This document shows, piece after piece, positions 11,390-22,729 of a stretch of 64,000 bases of DNA. Made by a program: the position numbers and the translations under genes. The notes below the pieces were generated by a model. That model was not told the DNA's origin and did not search any database. It worked only from the letters and a program-made list of their open reading frames with translations. Position 1 is the stretch's first letter. Every line of letters begins with the position of its first letter. Source of the stretch: Phyllostachys edulis (Eukaryota > Streptophyta > Magnoliopsida > Poales > Poaceae); NCBI GenBank assembly GCA_036346405.1, contig CM070562.1, forward strand, positions 111,326,412-111,390,411, given 5' to 3'.

Positions 11390-11738
11390 GGGATTTTTTT
11401 AATATTAATTAACCTCTTTTTTTAAATTTATTTTAAAGTTAACACCACACTAACTTTATTTCAAATTCTGAACCTTTGATCACGTCACTGCCGTGGCAAA
11501 ACAACACTATTACGTTAGCCCGTATTTAAGTAAACTCTTGTTATAGTGTTGTTTGGTCACGCCATCACCAGTGGCGTGACAAAAAAAATACTATTTTAGT
11601 AGACTTATCTTATGGCGTGACGGTATTATTTTGTTACGTTACCATCGTAGTGTGACCAAAGGGACAGAATTAAAAATAAAGTGTGTCACTTTTATACTCT
11701 AAAATAAAATTTAAAAAAGAGTAATTAATAAGAAAATA
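11390..11738. mobile_element. Mutator-like MITE, copy 2
   Basis: This is a second member of the family at 10554-10928, in the same orientation. The inverted ends (ATTAATTAAC...TTTTAAAGTTAAC and complement) and interior GTCACGCCATC motifs are shared, with many differences. A matching 9-bp duplication was not found, so it is older or eroded. It lies about 630 bp upstream of the ATL start codon. Confidence 0.75.
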
Positions 11739-12368
11739 GCGCAAATGTTGCGTAGCCCGGCCGGGGACACCGGCGTCGTACATGAAAGAAAAAAAAGCGC
11801 CAAATTAAGCCGCGTTCTTGTCACTCACTCAGCTCATCCACACACCAATCGCATCGCACCCTCAATGTCTTGTGTCTTCGTCTCATCCCTAGATAGTGCA
11901 CAGTTATGAACCATCTGAATCTGAATGTTACTGTGTTTGCAAACTGCAGAGGAGTACTTGTACTAGTAACACTCCTACGCGGCTACGCAGGTACAGACTG
12001 ACAGTAGCTGACATTTGCATTCTGCAAGCAACCATTTTTTTGTTGAGAGAAATCTGCAAGCAACCATTGCTACAACTTTTGCTCCATCTGTTGCTCCCTC
12101 TTCTAGATTTCTTGGAAGAACCAGCGACCTTTTCTACCTTTCTTTCTTTCCTTGGTTTCTTCCACCACTTTACCGCATTTTTCCTACCTGACCGCTTCTT
12201 TTCTTTCTTCCCTCCTACCATTCCTGCGCACTACATATGTTGCATCAGGATCACCAAACCCTCCATTCATCCATAGTCCTTCTGAGGGTTCTTGTGTTGT
12301 TTACCAGCATCAGTTTCAGTTTCAGTTCCCGCTGAGCTGAAGAAGGCTACAATTAAACTGCAGCATCC
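11739..12368 (+). other. Upstream region and 5' leader of the ATL gene
   Basis: Non-coding DNA between MITE copy 2 and the ATL start codon, with pyrimidine-rich runs (about 12090-12220) typical of a plant 5' untranslated region. No unambiguous TATA box was assigned. Confidence 0.45.
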
Positions 12369-13328
12369 ATGGACGCAGCAGGAGCAGGCAGGGGGGACCC
12401 CGTCTTCCCAATGCAACAGATACCAATGCTGCTGCTCCCACCACCGCCGCCAGCATTGGCAGCTTCTTCTTCTTCTTCTACCACGTCTCACCACCCATCC
12501 ATCACGAGCTTCCCGATCCTGGTGCTCACCGTGCTGGGCATCCTCACCACCTGCGTCCTCCTCCTCACCTACTACGTCTTCGTCATCCGCTGCTGCCTCA
12601 ACTGGCACAGCTCCTCCGACGTGCCCGGCCTCATCTCCCGCCGCCGCCGCGGCCCCTCCAGAAGCCTCCCGGTGGCCGCCGTGCGCTGGGCGCCCGCCGA
12701 GGCGCGCGGGCTCGAGGAGTCGGCAATCCAGGCGCTGCCGGCGTTCAGGTATAGGAAGGCTATCAAGAGCACTGTCGATTCGAGCGAGTGCGCAGTGTGC
12801 CTCAGCGAGTTCCAAGAAGAGGAGAGGGTCAGGCTCCTGCCCAGCTGCCTCCATGTCTTCCATGTCGACTGCATCGACACTTGGCTCCAGGGCAACGCCA
12901 ACTGCCCACTCTGCAGGGCAGCCATAACCACCACCAGCAGCAGCTGCCATTGCCAGCTTCCATTAATGGATCAGCTCCCGAGACCCGAGGAGGTGGTCAT
13001 CCAAGTGGTCGCTGGCACTGAAGAAGAAGGAAGCACACAGACGTCGCAGCATCAAGAAGCTGCTGAATCTGCAGGTGATACTGCTGCTGATCAACAGGTC
13101 AGTAGTAAGAAGAGAAAGAACATCAAGCCATGGCATGATGTGACCAGTAAGGGAGACGAGTGCATTGAAGTAGTGAAGAGGGACAGAGATGTTCTTCCAA
13201 TGAGGAGGTCCTTCTCCATGGACTCGCTGGGTGGTGGGGAGGTTCACCTGCAGGTTCAGAAGATTTTGCAGAACAAGACTCATTTCCATGGGGATGATGA
13301 CAGCAGCAGCAGCAGTAGCACATTGTAG
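12369..13328 (+). CDS. RING-H2 E3 ubiquitin ligase, ATL family
   Basis: This intact, intronless 319-residue protein has the full ATL layout. A Pro/Ser-rich N-terminus is followed by one transmembrane segment (about residues 48-73), a basic stretch (RRRR at 91-94), and the GLD-type motif GLEESAIQALPAFRY (114-128). The RING-H2 domain has ligands C141, C144, C160, H162, H165, C168, C179 and C182. The C-terminal tail is charged with RRSFSMDS near its end. ATL proteins are membrane-anchored ligases that bind E2 through the RING and ubiquitinate targets, often in defence, carbon/nitrogen or hormone responses. The conserved Pro and Trp of the RING (P158, W172) are present. Lack of introns is usual for the family. 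The substrate and family member cannot be told. Its 3' end faces the TPR gene. Confidence 0.95.
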   Translation: MDAAGAGRGDPVFPMQQIPMLLLPPPPPALAASSSSSTTSHHPSITSFPILVLTVLGILTTCVLLLTYYVFVIRCCLNWHSSSDVPGLISRRRRGPSRSLPVAAVRWAPAEARGLEESAIQALPAFRYRKAIKSTVDSSECAVCLSEFQEEERVRLLPSCLHVFHVDCIDTWLQGNANCPLCRAAITTTSSSCHCQLPLMDQLPRPEEVVIQVVAGTEEEGSTQTSQHQEAAESAGDTAADQQVSSKKRKNIKPWHDVTSKGDECIEVVKRDRDVLPMRRSFSMDSLGGGEVHLQVQKILQNKTHFHGDDDSSSSSSTL

Positions 13329-13469
13329 GGATTTTAGCTTGATCGGTTGGCTTGCACGTTCTTGGGGCATGCTATCTGCAATTTTTTTTTGGGTGATCGC
13401 ATTGTTTTCTATTTTTTGTTCTTTCTGCAAAAAAGACAAGGTATATTGAAACAGGAGATGATACACTAA

Positions 13470-13579
13470 GACCTTGTTTTGATGGGTTAAAATCCCAGCC
13501 TATCTACGTGGGTAGGCTGGGATTTTAGTTCACATTGTCGGTCTATCCACGTACCATCCCGACCCATGCAAACAAGGCC
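13470..13579. mobile_element. Tourist-like (PIF/Harbinger) MITE
   Basis: This is a 110-bp element with inverted ends (GACCTTGTTT on the left, AAACAAGGCC on the right) and TAA on both sides (13467-13469 and 13580-13582). The 3-bp TAA/TTA duplication is characteristic of PIF/Harbinger-derived MITEs. An inner stem pairs AATCCCAGCCTA with TAGGCTGGGATT. It lies about 140 bp after the ATL stop codon, so it may be in the 3' untranslated region. Confidence 0.8.
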
Positions 13580-13582
13580 TAA

Positions 13583-14305
13583 TGGGAAATTGCTATTTGT
13601 TAATGATGGTTTTGACGTGTCCCAAGTTCCTACTTTAACACGGCAGCTTTTTTCTCTGAAACATCTCTTCAGAGCAATAACATCCAAGTTCCTACTTGGA
13701 TGAAAACGATGATAAACGAAGTTTCAAAGAGTGATATGTAAGTATTGAAAGTACATCAGAAAGCAAATTAGCTGATGACGGAAGAAGAGTGATGCCTCAG
13801 CCTAGAAGATGAAACTTCAGAGGCAAACCAAAGAAAAATGTGAAGTGAAGAGAAAAAAGTAGTAGCCTTTTGAATTTACTCTCTGTATTGATCTTAACCC
13901 AAACCAGAGTCTCACCAAAACCTTCTTAAAACGCACATTACGTTGAAATTTCTGTCTTGGATTACATCATAGCTTGATCGATCAGCTTTTCCTTGTAGTA
14001 GGAAATTGGCAGTCCACCAAACATTGATTTCTGGTCTCCAAAGATCTGTATACTACAACAAGTAGCATGAAAAACCTCAATTAATAGTTCCATCAAGTTC
14101 CCATTCTTTATCATGTTGAAAAGGTATCATTTTGATTACTTCAAACAGACTGTTAAGTCTTCTAGATGGTACAAAAGGCTGCATAGTGGGCAACAAGGAT
14201 AATAAAATAGCTACATTTACAATAAAAAATTCTTCTACTTCTGAACGCCAAAATGATATGAAAAAAAGGAAAAAAAATCATGCGTACAATACTTGAACTT
14301 AAAAA
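13583..14305. other. Convergent intergenic region and probable TPR 3' UTR
   Basis: AT-rich sequence between the converging ATL and TPR genes. It probably holds the 3' untranslated region of the TPR gene on the minus strand. No other gene or repeat was recognised. Confidence 0.45.
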
Positions 14306-17300
14306 TTACTGTCGTGCAACTTTGTCAGAATCAGAATCAACTTCCGACTCCTGAGATTCAGGCAATGCATTTGGTGGATCTTCAGGTGTTAGGAATGCAA
14401 GAGCCTTTATCTTGATCTGCTCGTAGAGACGAATAGCTTCCTTGAGCTCATCCCTAGCACTGGGACCATGGCTTCGCCATGAATCAGCCACTTGCTTTTG
14501 GAACTCCATAGCCAGGGCATAGCTGCATTTTAGATAGAAGAGGATATTACTGATCAATTAAAAGTACACCAATTAAAAGTCAAAGAAAAAACAGTTTACT
14601 GTCCGTTAAAGTGAAGCATTATTACTCAATTAGTCTCACAGGATCTAGCTAAAGAGGAAACAACACATATCACAGCAATGAGGAGAAAAGAGGTATGTTA
14701 GTTTCATTAATTGTTCTCATTTGAAATTAAGAATCTAGTCTATTTTGGAAAAGCAAAATCGAACGCTTATAATATCAGCCAGCCACTATGCTGTGCTACT
14801 GCTGCCTAGCTATTTTATGCATATGAAACAAAGGCACCAATAACTACCCTCTAATACGACTATAAAAGTATATAACACGCGACACTAGGAAATGAGCATA
14901 CTTGAACACTGTACTTTCTACAGCATACTCTGTATAAGTCAACAACCATCTTTATCGAAGCATTTTTTGCAATAGTTAGTTTGGACTGTTTTAGCCCCTG
15001 TAGCGCAACTTAATTCCCCATTTGGCCCCCTTCGCGTCAAAATTCCAAAAGTGGCCCCAGAACACGTCTTTGCCGTGCAGGACCCCAGACAGCAACAACT
15101 CCCCTCTCCCAGCATACATAAATCCAAGACGAGAGAGAAAATAATTTTAAGAATATTTCTTGGAGGAATTTTTAAATATAGAAAATTAGCTCCAAAAATT
15201 ATGAAATTTTTTGTGGAGGCTCCCAGCACAGTCTAATTGCTTGTGTAAATTTTTCAGAATTTTATGAGTTATGATGTTTTCTGTAAAATTCATTTAAGTA
15301 TACTATTTGTAGGAATTTTACAGAAAACATCGTAACTTATAAAATTCTGAAAAATTTACACAAGCAATTAGACTGTGATGAGAGCCTCCACAAAAATTTC
15401 ATAATTTTTGGAGCTAATTTTCTATATTTAAAAATTCTCCAAGATATATTCTTAAAATTATTTTCTCTCGCCTTGGATTTATGGCGCCGGGAGAGGGGAG
15501 TTGTTGCTGTCTGGGACAGCAGCATCTTGTTGCTGCCGACGGAATGGCAGCACTGGTTGTCGCTGTCCCGACGGCAAAGACGTGTTCGGGGGCCACTTTT
15601 GGAATTTTGACGCGAAGGGGGCCAAATGGGGAATTAAGTTGCGCTACAAGGGCTAAAACAGTCCACGACTCTAATAACTATAATGCAACATCAGGCCTTC
15701 CGTCCAAACTAGCTTAACAACTGTCGTAGCAACAATAAACTCACAAGCAGAGTAATATGCCAATTATCTTGGCCCGTTACTGGTTCAGATAATTCATATT
15801 AAAGCTGAACCTAACAGAAATTGTGCCCAGGATTGTTTCATCAGAAACAATTGCATGTCCAGTAATTTCTAAAGCATTCTGTCTTTGTTTGTTTTTGTAG
15901 TAAAAAATAAAAAATAAGTGTTTGAATGGAATGATGTTCTGAAACGGTACCTTCCCATCGCATTGTATGCATTGGCGAGGCTCTGACAGGCCTCAATGGT
16001 ATCTGAATGGTGCGGCCCTAAGGAAACATCCATAACTTCCTTTGCGAGCGCAAACATCTGTGCAGCAGACTGCGGTCGGTCCATCTCCATATACGCAGCG
16101 CCCAAGTTGTTATACACATATCCTACCGCATAATGCTTTGGCCCAAAGCTGACCTTCATCCTCTCCACTGCATCCTCCAAATATGGAACGGCCTCAGACA
16201 CCTTCCCTGTCAGAAGCAACAGCCACCCAATCCTAGCCGCGACATTCCCCTCCATGTGCTGTGCCTGAGGGATCCTCTCGAGCATCCCCAGGCTCCTCTT
16301 CAGCAGAGATATTGCCTTGTTGAACTCGTTTACCATCTCATACAGTGAGGATATCTCTACATATGCCTCAGCCACCTTCTCTGGTGCAGCCAATTCCTTC
16401 TTCTCCAGTATGTCACAGGCAATCTCCAAGCACTTCTTTGTGTCCCCAGCCTTCTCCTGATTGGCAAGTGCCTTCGCCATCGAGATGAACACCAGAGCCC
16501 TCGTCTCACTATCCTTCTCCACCTGCTTAGCGACATTCCTCAACACGTTAACAGCCTCGTTGAACTTCCCCAATGCGATCTTGATGTTTGCCGAGTCAAT
16601 CTCAGCGTGAAGGAGCTCGGGGCCAGCCACGCCCCAGCTCCTCATCACCTTCTGCGACATCTCATTCTCCTGCAGCGCCTGCTCGTGCTGCTCCAGACCG
16701 GTGTATATCACCCCGAGAAGTCGCCTGTCGTGCGCAACCTCCACCGAGTTCTTGCCGAGCGTGGACTCGTGCAGCTCCAGCGCCTTCTGGCACAACGGCA
16801 GAGCCTGATTGAAGTCGAGCACGGCGGCGTGCGCCTCCGCGAGGTCCCGGTACGCGGCGCCGAGCTCCCGGCTGCCCGGCGGCAGGATGGACTCCTTGAG
16901 GTCGAGGCAGGCGCGCAGGTCGGCGAGAGCCTCCTCCCGCCTCCCCAGCGCCGTCTTCACGTTGGCTAGCTGCAGCCGCACCGCGTGCGCCACGGGCCTC
17001 ACGTCGAACGCTTCGGAGTCGCCACCTTCTTCTCCAAAGGCCGCGTCTTTAGAAGGTAGAAGCGGCGAAAGGAGGCGGAGGGAGCGGGAGAGGAAGGAGA
17101 GGGCGTCGTGGAAACGGGAGAGGTCGAAGGAGGAGGAGCCAGCGAGGTGGAGGGCCATGGCGAGCGAGACGGCGTCGGAGTTGGATGTCGCCGAGCTGGG
17201 GCTGGCCTCGAGGATGCGGAGGGAGCGGAGGGCGAGGGAGAGGACGCGGGAGGGGTCGGCGGAGGCGGAGGCCTCGAGGTGCTGGCCGAGCTTGAGGCAG

Positions 17301-17572
17301 GCGAGGGCGAGGCGCTTGTCGGAGGGCGGCAGGGCGGCCTCGAGGCGGGAGAAGGCGGCAACGAGGTCGTTGGGGGTGGTCGCCGCCTCGAACGCCTCCT
17401 CCGCCGCCTCCGCGGCAGAGGTGACCGAAGCGGGGAGGGGAGACGGCGGCCGCGGGGAGAAGTGGCGGCGGGGCCAGGGGCGGAGAGGGTTTTGGGTTTT
17501 GGGCACGGGAATCGGAACGGGGGCTCGGAGGCGCGATCTGAGGAGGAGAGAGGCGGCTCGGCGTAGTGCCAT
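14306..17572 (-). CDS. TPR protein (kinesin light chain/nephrocystin-3-like), mitochondrial-like presequence
   Basis: Two exons, complement(join(14306..14522, 15951..17572)), give a 612-residue protein in frame. The donor AAG|GTACCG and acceptor TGCAG|CTATGC join as MGSYALAMEF. Residues 1-40 are rich in Arg and Ser with no acids (MALRRAASLLLRSRLRAP, then WPRRHF), like a mitochondrial targeting peptide. From about residue 195 to 590, tandem TPR helices follow, for example ALGRREEALADLRACLDL, FNQALPLCQKALELHE and YNNLGAAYMEMDRPQSAA. The last exon ends in an acidic Ser/Asp/Glu tail. TPR arrays bind other proteins; the partner is unknown. The first exon is very GC-rich, as in many grass genes. 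The 1.4-kb intron contains a large foldback element. The function is not established here, and the organelle call is inference. Confidence 0.9.
14983..15664. mobile_element. 682-bp foldback element in the TPR intron
   Basis: Two long inverted arms make up almost the whole element. The left arm (14983 to about 15290) opens GGACTGTTTTAGCCCCTGTA. The right arm (about 15312 to 15664) closes with its complement. The arms pair over about 300 bp, with an extra 50-60 bp in the right arm (about 15515-15570) and a short loop near 15300. No coding capacity and no clear target duplication. It looks like a foldback MITE whose transcript would form a long hairpin. Confidence 0.85.
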
Positions 17573-17917
17573 GGCGATCGATTGTTGTGGGTTTGCGGCG
17601 GCGGGCGGAGGCCGGCGGTGAGGGCGGAAGAGTAGACCGGAGGAAATGGCGAGATGGGCTGGGCTTTAGGCTTTTCGTACTCCTTGACATTGAAGTGACA
17701 GGGTAGTAGGTGGGCCGGGTAGTATATTATTGTGGGCCGTTTCTTGGGCTGGGCGTTATCATCCATCATTATTGCTTAGATTACTCGGCCCACATGGCTA
17801 TTGCTACTTGCTAGTGCTGCAGTGGTGGAGTAGAGTATCTTGCTCTTTCTTAAAAAAGAAAGAAAGAAAGAAGAAAAAAAGGCACAGTATTTTGCTACCG
17901 ACAAAACATAGCATCCT
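17573..17917 (-). other. Probable promoter region of the TPR gene
   Basis: Sequence upstream of the TPR start codon on the minus strand. It contains repeated GGGCTGGGC-like and TGGGCC motifs near 17650-17760, common in promoters of housekeeping plant genes (site II/TGGGCC elements). No TATA box was identified. Confidence 0.4.
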
Positions 17918-18109
17918 CATAGAGCTGGTCAAACGGGCTGTGCCTGCTGGGATGGTACGAGGCATGATACTGTTGGTCTAGTCCAGGCACAACATAACCC
18001 GCACTATTTATGGTAGGATCGACGCAAGACGATAACCCGGGCAGGTCTTGGGGCAAGACTAAGTCATGACAGTCGACACTCAAGACGGCACGAATAGTCT
18101 TTGGGTCCA

Positions 18110-21100
18110 TGTAACATCCCGTTTTCTTTTAAAGTCCTTGCCAAGTTTTCAAAATAAAAGTAACCATTTGGCTTTATTGAGAATCCAAAGCTTAACCTGA
18201 GATTTTTGAATCTGGAGAGTTCAATTGGAATTAATCAAACCTTAACTAAGCTCTTAGTTGGTGTTCCTTACTGTTGTAGCTCTCTGTTGTGTCTTTGTTT
18301 GCTCTTGGGTTCTTTGTGTCCCCGAGCCTCCTGTGTGCCACAGGTTTTGTCTTCTCTTTTAACTTCCTTTGTTGGCTTGAATCTCTTTGAGACTCGGACC
18401 TCCCTTTTCTCTCTCTCATCTTTCCCTCTGTTCGGACCCTCCGTGTTTGGGTTTTCTTGTTAAGAACCCGGCTCGGGTTGGTGTTTCTAACCTCTTTGGT
18501 CTCTTCAAGCCACGCTTGGCTTTGCTTCTTTGGACCTCCTGTGGACCTCTCCACGCCTCTCTAACCTCTGAGTTCTCTTGGGCGCTCGAGTTCCTCTGGA
18601 CCTCCAGTGCCCCTTTGGGACCTTTCTAGACCTCCTTGTGGCTATTTGGACCTCCCTTGTGTTCAAATAGACCTCCCTTGTCCCTCAGAGACCTTTCAGT
18701 GTCCTACTGGACCTCCTCCGTGTCCTTTAAGACCTCCCTTGTTGAGATCTAGCCGCTCAGACCTCCCTTGTTGAGATCTAGCCGCTCGCACCTCCCCTTG
18801 TTGAGATCTAGCCGCTCAGACCTCCCTTGTTGAGATCTAGCCGCTCGCACCTCCCTTGTTAGATCTCGCCTTTAGGACCTCCTCTCGAGATCTTAGCCGT
18901 CCAGTCCTCCTTCGTTGGATCCAAAGGTCCAGACCTCCTCGAGCCTAAGACCTCCTTAGCGCTTGGACCCTCTTTGACTCTTGTGGTCAGACGCTTAAGG
19001 CTTTGCCTTTCTCACCTAAGGGCCGTCCGATCTAAATCGACGGCCTAGCCTTCTTGGTCTGTTCGCTCGGTCCGAACGGCCCTCGTTCAGCGCCATCCGA
19101 TCTGGATCTCGACGGCTCAATCTAGCAGTGACGTTTGGATGGTCCAAACGTTCCTTTCCTTCTCGACCGCCCAATTTCGATCGAACGGCTCGCTTTCTTT
19201 GTGCGTTTTCCTTGATCCCAGACCTCACAGGCATTTTGCAAGGACCACCTCCTCGATCCTTCTTTGGTCTTTTGTAAAGACCACCCTCCTAACCTTGAAT
19301 ATTCTGTTGGTCGACCTCCTGCGCCCTTTGATCTCGGACCGTTGAGGTCCTCCCTTGAAATCTTGACCCTTAGACCTCCCTTGTGCAGTCCGAGTGTCGA
19401 GGCCTCCTCGTTGTGAGCTTTGAGGACCTCTTGACCAGACCTCTTCTTGAGTCCTTGGACCTCCTGTCCGAGACCTCCCCTTGAGTGTCTTGGACCTCTT
19501 GCCCAGACCTCATGGTGGTCTTTGGCGGGAATGACCCTTTTTCGGTGGGGCCACCTCTTTGACCATGGTGCACCCTTTTGACCGCCCCACTTGCCAACCC
19601 TCTTCACCTTGTAATTATTGCTCTTGCCTCGAAACTCATGCGCATTTAATAGGTGTCGGGTCACATTAAATGCAATCACATCTGAGGTACTTTTATTTCA
19701 ATTCTTTTGGGCAAGCCCCGCCAAGTAGTCCCGACACCAACACGTCTCTGGGTTTCCTTGTGGTGCACACCACCAACTCCGGCTATATTTAGCCTGGGAG
19801 GGCAGGCCTTTGTAATCTTTTGCTCATTTCTTCCTTCCCTGCCTCCTCTGCTCGGTTCTTCCTTGCGCAAGACCCTCCCCAGGAGCTCTTTGAGGCGGTG
19901 TTAAGCCTCTTGGTTTCCTTTTGGCCGAGTTGGTTTGAGTTCCTTTTGGTTCTTTTGTTGTTCTCTGGCTTAGTGTGGTTTTGCTTATTTGGTTCTCTTG
20001 CGAACGTGTAGATCACGAGTTCGAGGAGATCTTGGACCCGGCTCTTGCTGCAGAAGGCTCTCCACTGCTTGACCAAGGCAAGCCACAGACCTCCTTTTGA
20101 TCATCTTGAACCAAGCTTTGCAAATGTATTTCGGTTTAAATTATCATGCATGGCTATGTTTATAAGAAAATGGTTTGGGCTATAGTTACTTACCTACTTG
20201 TCGTTATGCCTCCTTTATACCTTGTCTCCATCATGTTGTCATGATTCACCTTGTGAGCCTTAGGGTGGATAATTTAGTTGGCGTTCTCTGTTATTTGCCA
20301 ACATGGGGGCCGTAGGTCTTATATAGTCTCGCTTAGAAAACGTGGTTTGAGCGTATCATGCTTCATCTCCAATAATCTTGACTAATAAGTTATGAAATGT
20401 GTGGTTGGTGCCATTGTTGAGCAAATGGCGGGATGCCTAAGTCAGGTCGACCGTGGTGTGAGACCACTTGGTTAAAATTTGTGTGCCAGATGGGTGGTCT
20501 TTTGGCATGGGCTAATACAATTGTTTTGCTAAGGCAAGAAGGCAGGGAGGAGTAGTGGTGGGTCTTTGTGCACACCGGTTTGTGGAAGTCTTGCCTTAGC
20601 ACAATTAAGGACTTCACTTTGTATCTGTTTAATCGGGCCAATTAGTGCAACCACAAGATCATTTTATGGGAATGGTGCAATTTGAATAATTAGCAATGAG
20701 ATGGCTTGGGGCTGTTTTGGTTGAGCGTGTGATTCGTTGGCGCAAGAGGGCACCCCATAACCTGTGGATTTCTAGACCACCGGAGGATTATAAACCTTAG
20801 CGGGCACCCTAGTTAGTTCAAAGCTTTGTAAAGGCCTTGCAGCTCTCTAGATCGCTCACCTTAGGAAGTGAGCAAGGGTGACCGAACCCATCCCGCTAGA
20901 GATCGTGGATTGTGGGTAAAGTTGTACACCTCTGCAGAGTAAAAGATCTATTCAATAGCCAAGTCCTTGGTCATGGACATGCTCGATGAAATGGTGCAAG
21001 GGTAGATGTTTCAAAAGCTTGTGCCATCGGACACTTCCATGAGATGCTTTGGCTTTGCCTCGAAGAGACCTTGGCCGGCTCCAGAGGGTCAAGGTTGGCT

Positions 21101-22086
21101 CGGAGTAGTGGTCCGGGGTTGGTTCGGACCTCTGGAATGGGTGTTCGAGGTGGGTTTTGGGTGAGGACACGCCATTGGTGTGATCGAGACCTCCCCAATT
21201 TTTGGTTGTGGCCGTGAGTTGGTGCTCACACCACCTTTTATTAAAACATCAAAAGTATTATGTATTATGGTTTTACCTTGTCGCCTTTCAATCTATTATT
21301 GCTATTATTGTCAAATTTGGCTTTGCATGCAAACTAACCATACTGACTCTCCATTGGTAAGTCCTTGCATGAATATTATTGCATCTTTGCTCTCTGTGAC
21401 TTCTTGAGTACATTCCAAGTACTCATGGCTTAAGCCCCGTGTCAAAGCAGATTATGAGGATGACCAAGTGCGAGGCGGTCAGAGACCTCTTCGAGGAGGA
21501 ATTCTTGACGACTAAGATGCCTAGGGCGTCCTCCACCCGACAACTGTGGTGCTTGTTGGATGGCTTCGTGTTTTGGTGTTTGAGCCCTAGAGCTCCTTGT
21601 CGCCATTGTAAGTCCTCGTTGGTTTTGTAAGCCCTCGATGGCGAGACCTCTTGTTAACAAACTTGACCATAAGGTCCTATTATATAAAGTTTAATTTGTC
21701 TCGCTTCATCTTTGTTTGACCTCGTGGTTGTGGTATTGGCTTGTGTTCTTGTGCGAGCTAGCTCGATTGTCCCGGGACTAGCTCGGATGCACAGGCGGAC
21801 CACCAGGAGGTTCTCAGGACTTAGCTCGGGAGGTCCCGGACCTCTCTTGGTGATGTGCTGGAGGTGCTACGAAGCGGTGGCGGCCACGACCTCCGGAGGT
21901 CCTCAAGACCTCCCGGGAGGTCGATGGCGACCAAGACCTCCAGGAGGTCCGCAAGACCTCTGGGAGGTCCCGCGCACCTCCTCAGTAAAGCTCCATGCGG
22001 TGCTACCACATCCTTCCGTGGTGACTTGGCAAAAAAAAAAATTGGTCCTCCCGACCTCTTGCAGACATCACGGGTGGGTCGTCACA
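18110..22086 (+). mobile_element. Solo LTR, about 4.0 kb, gypsy type
   Basis: The block starts TGTAACATCCC and ends GGGTCGTCACA. Flanking 5-mers are GTCCA (18105-18109) and GTCCT (22087-22091), one mismatch. It carries no polyprotein and no second LTR copy. Much of 18600-19520 is filled with GACCTCC motifs. A related LTR begins at 62133: both share TTGTGGGTAAAG and CTCTGCAGAGT near 20910-20940 and 63960-63990. The length and ends fit long gypsy LTRs. Confidence 0.75.
18600..19520 (+). repeat. GACCTCC-rich repeats within the 18110 LTR
   Basis: The heptamer GACCTCC or close variants recurs every 15-40 bp. At about 18735-18860 a unit of about 29 bp containing TTGTTGAGATCTAGCCGCTC is repeated four times and then decays. 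The repeats are non-coding. Confidence 0.85.
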
Positions 22087-22282
22087 GTCCTACCAAAGAC
22101 GACCAGCACAACACGACCACGGCCCATTAGGCATGACATAGTTTTAATATACATATATAATTTTATTTTTATTTATTAATATTTATATGATTTTCTTTCC
22201 ATTTTAATACTTATATGGTTTTATTTTGTAGTTTTAAAATTTTATATTGTTCATTTTATAAGTATATATAAATTTATTTTGG

Positions 22283-22283
<1 letters not shown>

Positions 22284-22351
<68 letters not shown>
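22284..22351. repeat. (AT)n microsatellite
   Basis: About 68 bp of uninterrupted TA/AT dinucleotides inside the hAT right arm. Such tracts vary in length between individuals. Confidence 0.95.
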
Positions 22352-22353
<2 letters not shown>

Positions 22354-22729
22354 ATAGTTTTCAATTTTTCATGTCTTATGAGCTAAATAACAAATGTTTT
22401 AACGAGTTAGCTATTTGAACATTAATAAAATTCTATTACATTTTCAATATGATTGTCTCATTTTTTTCCCACTTTTCATGCATGCATTTGAATTCTACAT
22501 ATTTTTCTATTTTTTTTTTGGGATTTTTTTCATTCTGTCAGGCCAAACAGGCCATATTTGGCCCGATGGGCTAAACGGGCCATGTTGGCCCGGCACGAAC
22601 TGCCGATGGGCTGTGCCCGGGCCATCACCTCAGCCCGGCCCGGCACAAATAGTAGCTAGACCGAAATGGGTCAGACCAAAACGGGCCCGTGCCGTAGCGG
22701 GCCGGGCTGCCCGTTTGGCCATCTCTTTA

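Larger units (their letters stand above)
17920..22727. mobile_element. Non-autonomous hAT element split by a solo LTR
   Basis: The left end TAGAGCTGGTCAAACGGGC (17920) and the right end, reverse complement AAGAGATGGCCAAACGGGC (22727), are imperfect terminal inverted repeats of grass hAT type. Without the inserted LTR the element is about 830 bp, non-coding, with GGCCCG-rich subterminal repeats (about 22545-22710). The flanking 8-mers (CATCCTCA and TATTCCCT) match at only about half the positions, so the target duplication is not convincing. Confidence 0.6.

Noticed and set aside
16809..17621. 270-residue open frame on the plus strand opposite the TPR gene
   Set aside because: It is antisense to the GC-rich first exon of the TPR gene, has Arg/Ala/Ser-biased composition and no domain.
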